Positions 11,636 through 22,156 of a stretch of DNA of 64,000 bases are shown here, piece by piece. Below the pieces are notes generated by a model. That model had not been told where the DNA came from. It worked only from the letters and a program-made list of their open reading frames with translations, and made no database searches. Numbering within the stretch: position 1 is the stretch's first letter; every line of letters starts with the position of its first letter. The stretch covers positions 135,501,726 through 135,565,725 of the forward strand of contig OY294067.1 of assembly GCA_958510875.1 (NCBI GenBank). The letters run 5' to 3'. Origin of the DNA: Endomychus coccineus. Taxonomy: Eukaryota; Arthropoda; Insecta; Coleoptera; Endomychidae. Position numbers and translations under genes: made by a program.

Positions 11636-13520
11636 ACAATCTTTTTAAATCTACGGTTGGACAAATGTTTACATCCAAACTATTAGTCCGGTAAATGAAT
11701 GTTTTCACATACGAATACTTTCATGCAGATTCAAAATTTACCAAACTTGATTTGAAGTTATACACATCTGAACATTTTTGCAAGAAACAATCACTCGGCC
11801 GATGACATAATTTGAATGTTTTTTTTCCAGTTTCTTCGATTCTTATTTATAAAATACTTATCAATATTTTTTTATCTTCATAAAAATTTATTTGCCAAAT
11901 AATAATCATATGAAGTGTCATTAAAAACTTTCATTGCACTACAAAAACAATTTTCAAGTGCGTTATAACTTCGAAGAAATAAATGTTTTCCAAAAATTCA
12001 GTAAATAAAATATCGATATTTCATACCATTTCAAAATTATTTTTCGTATGGAATCAATATAAAAAAGTGTTCATTTCGGGGCCAACATTTTGAATTTTGT
12101 AATTTTTCAAACGCATTCATAATCGGTAGCCAAGAAACACGGAAATTTCATAATATTGGGAAGGATAGAACTGGATTTATCATCAATTTTCGCATTCAAA
12201 TAACCCCGACTGCTGCCCAATTTCAAATTTCCGCGGAAAAATCGTTGCTCTCTCGGAAACTATGCTCCTTTGGAGGGAATATCGTGAAAACTACTTTTTC
12301 ACAATTCGTAAGAAACATGTTTTTTTCGTTATCTTAGAATTACTCAGGAAATATCGGTCGAGGAGAAAAGTTGTAATATCAAAAAATATTCGATCTTCAC
12401 AATAAACAATTTCCAATAATAACATTTGCGATTATTTCATTATTGGTCAATTTGTGTTTTGAGGGTCTATTTTCCAAGTCCTCTTGAGCAAAAAGACTGC
12501 GTTTTCAAAGAATGACAAAGGTTATGAAAAGGGTTATGATCCAAAAATTACGAATTACAATTTGTTGACAATTTTTGACCCGTTTGACCTTTTCTTTTCA
12601 CTATGGGTACGTTTTTGTCCCTAAGAGGGCAGAAAGTAAAAGGCACATCTTGAAACTAACCAGAAGTCATCTGGGATGCACCCTGAGCCTACCCACCAAG
12701 CTTCTCAAACTGTGAACATGTATGAGAATGTTAGTAGGTTTGGCCTCTTGTTCATCTTCATTTCAAAATGATTGCTGATTGCAAACAAGAATAGCTCATA
12801 GCTCATACTATGGTTCACACTGTTATTGTTCAATATACCTACAATAACTAATGCCACTGTGAATGTATATCACCCTAAAGATGTAACGAGCGCAGTCTTG
12901 GTATTTCTCATATCATGAAATGACCAAATTTCTATAAGCCTTAACTTTTTTCTTCCCAATGATAACAAAATCTGTTATTATTTCTTCATAAGAAATTCTA
13001 AAGACCGTGGTGTGTTCGGGAGTGAATACTTGATTTAAAAATAAACCAAAATAAAATATTCGAAAACTCAATTAAAATAATACGTTATCCAAGCAACATA
13101 GTATACCATCTAGGTACCTCAAAAGCATAATTGGTGGATGTACTAAGAGAAATTGTCACAATATAATGATAAACTGTTGTTTTCCAACTCGGTAGTTCCA
13201 AAACCACTGAAACTTTTCCGATTTTTTGAGAACATGGACTAGAAGTAACAATGGGGAATGAACAACATGATTACGATTTAAAAATATTGATCAAGAATAA
13301 GTATTTTATAATTAAGAATCGAAGAAATGCGAGAAAAACATTCAAATTATGTCATCGGCCGAGTGATTGTTTCTTGAAGAAATTTTCAGATGTGTATAAC
13401 TTCAAATCAAGTTTCATAAATTTTGAATCTGCATGAAAGTATTCGTATGTAAAAACATTCATTTACCGGACTAATAGCTTGGATGTAAACATTTATCCAA
13501 CCGTACATTTCAAAAGATTT
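11636..13520. mobile_element. Non-autonomous element with ~235-bp inverted ends
   Basis: Sequence from 11636 to about 11870 reappears inverted from about 13280 to 13520. Landmarks include TACGGTTGGACAAATG against its inverse near 13500, and AATCACTCGGCCGATGACAT (about 11788) against ATGTCATCGGCCGAGTGATT near 13350. CAGTT directly flanks both sides (11631-11635 and 13521-13525), a possible 5-bp target duplication. The 1.4-kb interior has no recognisable coding region. I cannot assign a superfamily from the ends. Confidence 0.75.
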
Positions 13521-13813
13521 CAGTTTTGGAATTCATGAATAATAACACTATGAATTAAAATTAATGATAACCTTAAATCAATAAACCAAACTACAAACTA
13601 TAAAATCACTTATAAAAAATAACTTTCTACCAATTTTTAACACTAATAACAGTTATTAACTTATATCGAAAGTAAAAACCACTAACAAAAAATAAATTAT
13701 CTAACTTATAGAAGCATTTTTATGAAAATTCGGAATCGAAACTTAGAATGAAAATAAGTGATTGATTCATGCTTCGAATTATACATTAATCAATGATTCA
13801 TGCTAGATTCTCA

Positions 13814-14450
13814 GGGCCGGATTAACAAGTAGGCAGAATATGCAGTTGCCTGGGGCCCCCGATTTTAGGAAGCCCCCTAAAAATGAAAAAGACTTCTAAA
13901 ATTTTCTTACAAACATAAAATTCTAGAGAGTGAAAGGAAAATATAATCAGAACTCTAAATAAATTTTACTCAAATAAATAAAACTCAATTGACCGCATTC
14001 AAAAGGCGACGACCGACGAACTAGACAACGTTCCTAAAAACCTAATGACGGAAATGCTCCAGAAGTAGAATTCTCGTCTCGCAATGATTTCAGGACTAAA
14101 GGTTTCCTCGAAATCATCGACAATCTTCACAGTGAAAACAAACGACGTGCGAAAGTGTATATGGAAGTTTCAGAGAGATTTGCATTTCTCATCAACTTTT
14201 CTCTAAGTGATGGAGACCTCCACGGAGCTATAAATAACTCAGTTCGTTTTTATTCTAGAGATTTGGAAGAATTTTCCATTGAAATGAAACAATTTCAAAG
14301 TTTCGTTAACTCCAGATACACTGATCCATAAAAAATAGCTCTTCGGATTTTATTAACATTAATGATCACAAATTGTTCCGCAATTTAAAAGAATCAAAGC
14401 TGCTGAAAGAGCTACAACGCGACAAGAGCTCAAGAATTCAATATGAAGGC
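13814..14450 (+). pseudogene. hAT (ZMYM1-like) transposase remnant with left end
   Basis: CAGGGCCGGATTAAC at 13814-13828 followed by a GGGGCCCCC run looks like a hAT left end. From 14036 on the plus strand a broken frame reads like the middle and C-terminal part of a ZMYM1-type transposase: SSRNDFRTKGFLEIIDNLHS, KVYMEVSERFAFLINFSLSD and RDLEEFSIEMKQFQSF. Then come IALRILLTLMITNCSA and FKRIKAAERATTRQELKNSI, the hAT dimerisation block with its ERSFS core damaged. Stops and shifts occur near 14330 and 14395. I found no matching right end nearby. Confidence 0.6.
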
Positions 14451-15235
14451 TAAGATGACGGACGAGTTTTGTGATTATGATCCGACTTTTTTCACTTTTA
14501 ATTTTATTTTCCGATATATTTTCTTTTCCTACAATCATATACATTTGATACGCAGGAGTGTCCGAAAGCTAGTTTGTTAACAAAAGTGAGGAAAATCACG
14601 AGATCAATTGATCACAACTTTTTCCATCATATTTTTAACATATATTGATTTTTCTTCAGTTTTTGGGGGGTGGGGAAGTTCGGGTTTGGCTAATAAGATA
14701 CAATAGCAACAAAATTCTTCAATTTATTTCTTCGACCTGGATCGAAATCTATTAATAATTGATTTAATTATAAAGTAATATATTAACCTAAGAAGAACGA
14801 ATCTGGTATGTGGAAAATGATTTAGAGAGAGCATTTTAACTTGCACAAATTGTAGAGATAACGGAAAGCAATTGTAAGACTATTATCAGGTACCTGAAAA
14901 ATTAATTAACAATCTCAATATACTCGTTGAACTTTTTTGAAGTTATCAATTTTGATCTTTATCACTTTTCTCATTAGAACAAGGAAATTTAAGGACTTAA
15001 TACATCAAAATGCAAAACAATGAAATACATTTATCTAGAACAAATACTATTATGGATATATATTCCTTCGATAAATGTAATTCATTATACTGCATCTTCA
15101 AGTTTTAAGGTTCATTAAGTTTTCTTCGATCTACTGATAAAATTATCAGAGAAAATGATATTGAACAACTTATCGTTGATTTATTTCCGCCAACGGTTTT
15201 CCTCTGTATTTGCTAGCTTCACTTTTGTTAACTGC
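14451..15235. other. Non-coding stretch with TTAA-flanked inverted ends
   Basis: No gene is recognised. TTAACAAAAGTGA at about 14577 occurs inverted (TCACTTTTGTTAA) at about 15222-15234, enclosing about 630 bp of AT-rich sequence. TTAA at both outer edges would fit a TTAA-targeting element such as a piggyBac-type MITE, but the CAAAAGTGA ends are not a piggyBac end I recognise. Confidence 0.35.
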
Positions 15236-15990
15236 TTATAAATTTCGACTAACTTTCGCAATCTCTGCAGCCGATTCATGCAACCTGTGAAATGCGCGAT
15301 GCGTTCGAATCTCGTGCCCTAAGTGTCGCGCAAGCCAATTGCATTCTGTTTCCTTCAAATCAAACACTTGTACAACAGTCGCAATGTACTTTATCAGTTC
15401 TGTGTCAGTTATTGGATCTCTTCGTTGTAATTCTATTCCTCTACAAATATTTCGTACATGTCCTCTGATATGACCTAACGAAAAATGACCTCTCGCGAAT
15501 ACATAATCATCCTTAGCATCTATTTTAGCAATATGTCGATCTTCATTCATCTTGTTCATAGCATTTCTCATTTCCTCTGTTAATATAGGTACTTTGAAAA
15601 GAGCTCTCGACCCGGAGCTTCTATAATACTGATACAATTAGCTAGAGCCTGTTCTAAAGGTTTGAGGGTATTTTTGAATTTTCCCGTTGTGTGATCGGAC
15701 AATTTTGGTCGAGAAGACTATAATGGTTAGGTTATGCGTGAAGCTTCTCTTGATATTCGTTTATTGAACAACATGATTCGACATGATACTGCAGATGCCA
15801 AACGGAACCAATTTTGCGGAACAAGTGGCCCATTGAAAATAGTTAATAAAATTTTGATCAGACTATCTAGATAACCATTTAGCTTCAGTAAATCGCAAGT
15901 GATTGATAGTAGTTGAACTGAATTTAGTTTTCCTCTATGTAAATTTCCTAGTGCAGCTGCTGATGTTTTATTATTCCACTCAAATTCCAT
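15236..15990 (-). pseudogene. Tyrosine-recombinase-like protein fragment
   Basis: Two minus-strand frames (15990-15727 and 15637-15236) match successive parts of a repetitive eukaryotic protein family that I judge to have a tyrosine-recombinase fold. The first has SAVSCRIMLFNKRISREASR, aligned to the usual RVxLFNRRRxGEVSRM block with the first catalytic Arg. The second has VPILTEEMRNAMNKM, then GHIRGHVRNICRG, ELIKYIATVVQVFDLKETE and WLARHLGHEIRTHRAFHRLH. In family members I know, the last blocks read KLRKHIAT and HREFYRL. Here the second Arg/His pair is changed (IKY) and the expected Tyr is His, so the copy is probably dead. The family assignment is from memory of motifs; the recombinase reading is inference. 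Confidence 0.55.
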
Positions 15991-16410
15991 TTCATTTGTT
16001 CATTTGTTGTTGATTCGGCATGATACTGTTACATACAGAACTCTCTTCTCAGTTATTATTATTTAATGGAGAATTCAGAGCTGCATAATGTAATGCGATA
16101 CCTTATAAACCTTGTTAAGCTATGTTGAGTTCAGGTATACACAAATTCAAAGTGCCAATTGCATTAAAAGAGAAAAATGAAACATTTTGTATTAAAAGGC
16201 CTTTTTTTAGAATTTAGAACTCAAATGTTTTTTAAAAGCCTGGTAATGCCAAGTTCACCAGAAATTTATCATTGCCACTGAAAATTTGGGTATTGCAAAT
16301 TAATTTCGAAAATTGTTTGATATTTTTATTGTAACCCTGGAAAGTCTTGAACTAAATAATGTCCCACGGAAAATATCATATCTTTAAAGGAAATAACCTT
16401 TATTCGATGA
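15991..16410. other. Intergenic, no gene recognised
   Basis: AT-rich spacer leading to the 16-bp direct repeat that flanks the Penelope-like pair. Nothing recognisable is present. Confidence 0.5.
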
Positions 16411-16478
16411 TTTCTATTTTTTATTATATAAAAAATTCTCGGGAATTAGGTCACATTAACACTCTGTTATAAATGTTC

Positions 16479-16520
16479 GTCTTTACGTACGTTTCGGTCT
16501 CACGACCATCATCAGAAGAC
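16479..16520 (-). ncRNA. Hammerhead-like motif, minus-strand PLE copy
   Basis: This is the inverse copy of the motif at 19601-19642 and identical in sequence: GTCTT, CTGATGA, one T, GGTC, GTGA, GACC, GAAA, C, GTAC, GTA, AAGAC read on the minus strand. It marks the 3' region of the minus-strand PLE copy. Confidence 0.6.
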
Positions 16521-16901
16521 TTATTTTGTTAAAAAGGGGTTAACTAAAACTAATTAGCACAAGCGTCCATATCGCACAATCTCCAATCAAAAAGCTCACG
16601 CCGTCGAAACGAACAGAACCACGAACAATCGAAAATTGTATCGTTAATATTAAAGTATAGATTTTTTTGTAACAAGAAACCACTGTTAAGTAATATTCTC
16701 ATAATGTACAAACGCATATTGCTATGGTCTCAAAGCAACTGAAGTTCTAAGCTATTTGTTTGTAATCACACGACCCAGATGTAGATTCATGACGTACTTG
16801 AAAAGGTTTTAGACCTGCATTGGAATTTAGTTTACTTTAAGCGTTCTTCCTAAAATATACTTTTAACATTATAAAGACGTATGTAGGAATTTGCAAGAGT
16901 T

Positions 16902-17934
16902 TTAATTAATCAAGTTAGTATAAATCTGACTCAATCCTTGAATATCATTCCTATGATTTACAGAATTTGAATCCCTTTTTATGTGAATCATCTCCAGGAT
17001 AGATCTTTTATAATAATTGGTTTCTTTAGTTAAAATATTAACATTTTTGTAATCAAATTGATGGTTATAATCAAAACAGTGCTTAGCAAGGGCGGTGGAA
17101 TTTTCTAAGTTCTTATTTCTTGTGCTATACTTATGGCCGTACATTCTTTTTTGTAAATATTGTTTAGAGATTCCAGTATAAGTTCCATCACAATATAAAC
17201 AATTCAATTTATATACTGTGTGGGTTTGTTTATCTTTAGGTATTACAGGTTTTAGATTTGAGAAATATTTCCCAACACAGTTAGTAGGTTTATGCGCAAC
17301 ATTTATATCGTACTTTTTCAAACATTTCTTAATTTTTTCTGAGGTCTCCGGAATGTATGGTAAAGTTATATAATTGTCTGTATTACCTGTTATGTTATTT
17401 TTATAAGAAGAACCATTATAGATTTTGTTTATTCTCTCTTTAATGATAGGATTGTAGAAAGTTTTAGGGTAGCCATTCATTTCCAATGCATTACGAACAA
17501 TTTTTAAATTTTTGGGACGGTCCTCTGCGTGGGATAATTTTACCGCGCGGTCTGTGAGGCTGTTTATGACACTTTTTTTATAACAAGCTGGTGCAACGGA
17601 ATTGAAATGAAGATAACGTTGAGACCAGACTTCTTTAGTAAACCAAGAAGTTTTTATTTTTCCATCTGCATCATGCCTAATGGTCATATCTAGAAAATTA
17701 ATGTTATTGTTTATTTCTATTTCACAAGTGAATTTATAACAGATTCCTCTAGGCATTCCATAACGAGGTTAGCAATGGTAGCTGAAATAGGAGATCCCAT
17801 TGCTGTGCCGAAAATTTGTCCAAAATATTGCTCACCGTACTGAAAATAAGTGCATTCTAAACAAAACTTTACCGCATTTATAAAATCCGATTGATCAAGA
17901 GGTGTGTGGTTTTTAATCTCTGGCCAACGTTTTA
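16902..17934 (-). pseudogene. PLE RT/GIY-YIG, copy lacking the YVDD region
   Basis: The minus-strand partner carries the same protein as the plus copy but is out of frame in its 5' part (about 17934-17757), where FGQIF and NGISYFSYHC-like frames show shifts. A junction near 17733 joins the sequence encoding ECLEESVIN directly to FTCEIEINNN. The plus copy shows that about 115 bp, including the YVDD catalytic box, is missing here. ATTCA occurs at both edges of the missing stretch in the intact copy, so the deletion looks microhomology-mediated. The GIY-YIG domain (YCDGTYTGISKQYLQKRMYG, then HKYSTRNKNLENSTALAKHC) remains open to the stop at 16902. No RT activity is possible. Confidence 0.88.
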
Positions 17935-19219
17935 TGTGAAAGACTCATGGCATTTTAATGAATTTATAAAAAATCAATCCGTACCAGTAAACCATCAACT
18001 AATTTCCTTGGATGTTGTTTCTTTATTTACAAATATACCTGTCGTTTTGGCATTAAATTGCATCAAAAAACGTTGGCCAGAGATTGAAAACCACACACCT
18101 CTTGATCAATCGGATTTTATAAATGCGGTAAAGTTTTGTTTAGAATGGACTTATTTTCAGTACGGTGAGCAATATTTTGGACAAATTTTCGGCACAGCAA
18201 TGGGATCTCCTATTTCAGCTACCATTGCTAACCTCGTTATGGAATGCCTAGAGGAATCTGTTATAAATTCATTAGATTTTCAGCCTGTATTCTTTAAACG
18301 GTATGTAGATGATTGCCTTATGTGTGTTCCCAACGATAAAATTAAATATGTGATTAATAAATTTAACAATTTCCATTGTAAACTTCAATTCACTTGTGAA
18401 ATAGAAATAAACAATAACATTAATTTTCTAGATATGACCATTAGGCATGATGCAGATGGAAAAATAAAAACTTCTTGGTTTACTAAAGAAGTCTGGTCTC
18501 AACGTTATCTTCATTTCAATTCCGTTGCACCAGCTTGTTATAAAAAAAGTGTCATAAACAACCTCACAGACCGCGCGGTAAAATTATCCCACGCAGAGGA
18601 CCGTCCCAAAAATTTAAAAATTGTTCGTAATGCATTGGAAATGAATGGCTACCCTAAAACTTTCTACAATCCTATCATTAAAGAGAGAATAAACAAAATC
18701 TATAATGGTTCTTCTTATAAAAATAACATAACAGGTAATACAGACAATTATATAACTTTACCATACATTCCGGAGACCTCAGATAAAATTAAGAAATGTT
18801 TGAAAAAGTACGGTATAAATGTTGCGCATAAACCTACTAACTGTGTTGGGAAATATTTCTCAAATCTAAAACCTGTAATACCTAAAGATAAACAAACCCA
18901 CACAGTATATAAATTGAATTGTTTAGAATGTGATGGAACTTATACTGGAATCTCTAAACAATATTTACAAAAAAGAATGTACGGCCATAAGTATATCACA
19001 AGAAATAATAACTTAGAAAATTCCACCGCCCTTGCTAAGCACTGTTTTGATTATAACCATCAATTTGATTACAAAAATGTTAATATTTTAACTAAAGAAA
19101 CCAATTATTATAAAAGATCTATCCTGGAGATGATTCACATAAAAAGGGATTCAAATTCTGTAAATCATAGGAATGATATTCAAGGATTGAGTCAGATTTA
19201 TACTAACTTGATTAATTAA
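17935..19219 (+). CDS. Penelope-like RT with GIY-YIG endonuclease (5'-truncated)
   Basis: The open frame runs from 17891, but its first ~15 codons are antisense of the neighbouring copy; homology starts near 17935 at DSWHFNEFIKN. RT motifs follow in order: LISLDVVSLFTNIP, FGTAMGSPISATIANLVMEC, the catalytic box RYVDDCLMCVP and NINFLDMTIRHD. After a linker with KYFSNLKPVIPKDKQTHTVY comes the GIY-YIG endonuclease: KLNCLECDGTYTGISKQYL, then HCFDYNHQFDYKNV and the catalytic-type Glu in RSILEMIHIKR. Such proteins nick DNA and copy the element's RNA at the break. YVDD and the GIY-YIG core look intact, but the N-terminal part of the RT is missing, so autonomous activity is doubtful. The frame is uninterrupted for 428 codons, suggesting a fairly young insertion. 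Confidence 0.9.
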
Positions 19220-19600
19220 AACTCTTGCAAATTCCTACATACGTCTTTATAATGTTAAAAGTATATTTTAGGAAGAACGCTTAAAGTAAACTAAATTCCA
19301 ATGCAGGTCTAAAACCTTTTCAAGTACGTCATAAATCTACATCTGGGTCGTGTGATTACAAACAAATAGCTTAGAACTTCAGTTGCTTTGAGACCATAGC
19401 AATATGCGTTTGTACATTATGAGAATATTACTTAACAGTGGTTTCTTGTTACAAAAAAATCTATACTTTAATATTAACGATACAATTTTCGATTGTTCGT
19501 GGTTCTGTTCGTTTCGACGGCGTGAGCTTTTTGATTGGAGATTGTGCGATATGGACGCTTGTGCTAATTAGTTTTAGTTAACCCCTTTTTAACAAAATAA

Positions 19601-19642
19601 GTCTTCTGATGATGGTCGTGAGACCGAAACGTACGTAAAGAC
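19601..19642 (+). ncRNA. Hammerhead-ribozyme-like motif, PLE 3' region
   Basis: The sequence folds as: stem I GTCTT (19601-19605) with AAGAC (19638-19642); core CTGATGA (19606-19612); stem II GGTC/GACC around loop GTGA; core GAAA (19626-19629); a minimal stem III C/G around GTAC; then TA before stem I closes. These are the CUGANGA/GAAA hammerhead elements in the right order. One extra T (19613) sits between CTGATGA and stem II, unlike the textbook core. Published work describes hammerheads in PLE terminal repeats, which fits the location. Whether this variant cleaves is unknown. Confidence 0.6.
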
Positions 19643-19741
19643 GAACATTTATAACAGAGTGTTAATGTGACCTAATTCCCGAGAATTTTTTATATAATTC
19701 ATACTGGGTCAAGAATCTTATTATATTTCTATTTTTTATTA

Positions 19742-19971
19742 AAATTCAAATTTACTTTCTATTATATCTACCTACAATGAAATAAAATAATCAGAAAAGC
19801 GATATTCACTATTGATGTAGTACCTAATACATTCATTACAATCATAAACGTATTTATTCAAACTGATGTGGCAGTCTGCAGCAGTGAAAGATTGAAATAG
19901 TACTTAATCATTGCCGTCTAGCATACCTAGCGATTAGTGAAATGAAGAATATATTATTCTCTCTCAACCAC
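19742..19971. other. Spacer upstream of tRNA-Ala
   Basis: AT-rich sequence between the PLE pair and the tRNA gene. No TATA-like or other element stands out; tRNA genes use internal promoter boxes. Confidence 0.4.
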
Positions 19972-20044
19972 GGGGGCGTAGCTCATATGGTAGAGCGCTC
20001 GCTTAGCATGCGAGAGGTACCGGGATCGATGCCCGGCGCCTCCA
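19972..20044 (+). tRNA. tRNA-Ala (anticodon AGC)
   Basis: A 73-base cloverleaf. The acceptor stem GGGGGCG/CGCCTCC includes the G3:U70 pair that marks alanine tRNAs, with A as discriminator (20044). The D arm is GCTC-ATATGGTA-GAGC, the anticodon arm CTCGC-TTAGCAT-GCGAG with anticodon AGC at 20005-20007, and the T arm CCGGG-ATCGATG-CCCGG. There is no intron and no encoded CCA. All stems pair fully, so it is probably functional. Internal A and B boxes lie in the D and T arms. It decodes GCU, and GCC after A34-to-inosine editing. Confidence 0.97.
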
Positions 20045-20048
20045 AACA

Positions 20049-20052
20049 TTTT
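20049..20052 (+). terminator. Pol III terminator after tRNA-Ala
   Basis: A TTTT run begins five bases after the discriminator base, the usual RNA polymerase III stop. A second T run follows at about 20064-20068. Confidence 0.75.
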
Positions 20053-22156
20053 GTTTGTTTCTGTTTTTCTCAGGACTTCATCAGAATATGAATTTTTCCA
20101 ATTGTATAACAGAATTTGAAGTGCTTGTAGCTGATTGCGTTAGATATATTCCTCCTTCAAATGGATACCTGTATGTATCAAATTTCAATAAGATCAACAA
20201 TCAAGGGCTTAGTAATATGCACTATACGAATGTTATATAAAGATTCCCACAAGCTATACTAGAACAAAATAAGTTTGGACTCGGCACGGGTCATCAGCTT
20301 TAACGATTGTAGATGATAACTGATAACAACGTCGAGAGCACTGTTAGTACATGGACCTCATGTAGGGTAAATCTGCGTTGAAAATCGGAACAACTGTAGG
20401 TGAATATATCAATGAGCACAAGATGTATTGCAGATACTCCATCCTTCGATGTCGTGTTCATGGATGTCGGCTCCATTAGATCCCTAACCTCTATTCGTAA
20501 AATAGAGGCGTCAAAATTTCCTGTTGCGGGAATGTGTTAATCGGCGTTCTTGAGCAGACTTGGTAGCAGAATTAGGCTAATGTTAAATGACTCAAATATC
20601 ATTGTTCGAAAATCATTTACATAAATTTCCTTACGAACTTCTTGATTTCACTATTGATCAACATCATCCAATGATAAAATTACTTTACTATACCTTTTGA
20701 TTTGGTATTTTCTTTTCTTTTTTGATGGGAAGAAAATATTGGCAGCTTCAGTTTCTGTTTTGAAAACATGTAATCTTGAAAATTATTCTCATACTAATCG
20801 CCAGTTTTCTTAACATAAGTGGCTTATGAATATCCTGATTTGCAATGATCTGAGCTTTGAAATTTTGTCACGAGTCACTTACATTCGATATGTATGTCCT
20901 GTATTTTAATAACTATTTCCCAAATACTTCTCTCGGCTCCCTCCCCAGACACATTTTACGGAAGGGAAATACCAAGGCTCTAATCACAGCTCCCAAGAAT
21001 AATTTTAATATCCTAATTATTGCTTAATTACTCTCCTAAACTCTTCGTGCTAGACAGACTGAACAAGATTTTCGTCAAATTGTTAGCTCAGGCAGAAGTT
21101 TTACTCTCGGATTTCCCCCGTGATTTACTACCATAAAACGGTATGTTAATTCCTTTGAATGTTCTTCAATCCAACTGTACTGTTCGAGTTAATAGATATC
21201 TCTCTTGTGTACTCATGAGATTCTATATTATACAAATCTAGGTATTTGTTACTATCGCAGAATATTCTATATTACAGATTGATCTGAATAACAGTCATAA
21301 CTTCAAACAGAATATACCTAGTTTATTTAAGAAAATGACTAAATTAGAGTTTCAACAAACGAATCAATATATATCCATTCCTTTCTGCGTGGAACACTTA
21401 TTCTACATCTTACAACAATTCAATAGATAGATAGGATTTTTTTGAAATATCACATATGAATAATGAAGGAGACAATTGATTCTTTCGATATATTTAAGAA
21501 TAATGCATCAAAAAATTTTAATATTGTGAGTAGAATCAGCTATTACGTGATGCAAATTCATTCTAAATTTTAATAGAATGACTATTGAAAGTTTGATTTT
21601 CACAAATTTATTAAGTTGATTCAACTATAGTTTCCCTTCTCCAAACAAATATCATAATGTACTAAGTTAATACAAAAAAAAATTACCTAAAAAATAACTA
21701 TCAATATAATCTTAGGATGACTAGTTAGTGGAATTTTATCTAATTGGGTGTTGATGCGATTTCGATTATACATCAACCAATAGTATTGATAATGATATAT
21801 GATTTGAGTTAGAAGTATTCTTAAGTTTTATTTCAACGTTTGTTTGACCCATGCGATACAACGATGAATAATAGAATGTCTAACTGAGAACTCAAAATAC
21901 TTGATCTAAAAATAGAAATAAGAAGTTCATACTAATCTCGTAACATGATACTGCAATTTGAACCACAAACAAATTGATGTGAAATAGAATTACACATAAT
22001 TATCCTCCCTTGAACAATACAAGTTTAATGAGGATTTTCAATTCAAGTTAATGATTAATTGGTAACACTCAAAGTTTCTGCACTGCTCGCTTCGTAATTT
22101 CAGTAGACGACTCAACACTAACTATGCGTATAGGCCAAGCAATAGGGGTTTAATCG
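20053..22156. other. Intergenic, no gene recognised
   Basis: About 2.1 kb of AT-rich sequence with short, unconvincing open frames (the longest near 20055-20240, 61 codons). There are no inverted ends, tandem repeats or domain-like translations. Confidence 0.55.

Larger units (their letters stand above)
16411..19741. mobile_element. Inverted pair of Penelope-like element copies
   Basis: Two copies of one Penelope-like retroelement lie head to head: a minus-strand copy (about 16427-17934) and a plus-strand copy (about 17935-19725). Their outer ends are inverse copies of about 480 bp of 3' non-coding sequence ending TAATTCCCGAGAATTTTTTA. TTTCTATTTTTTATTA occurs as a direct repeat immediately outside on both sides (16411-16426 and 19726-19741), so the pair probably entered the site as one event. 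PLEs encode RT plus a GIY-YIG endonuclease. Both copies are truncated at the 5' end, which is usual for this class. Confidence 0.9.
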
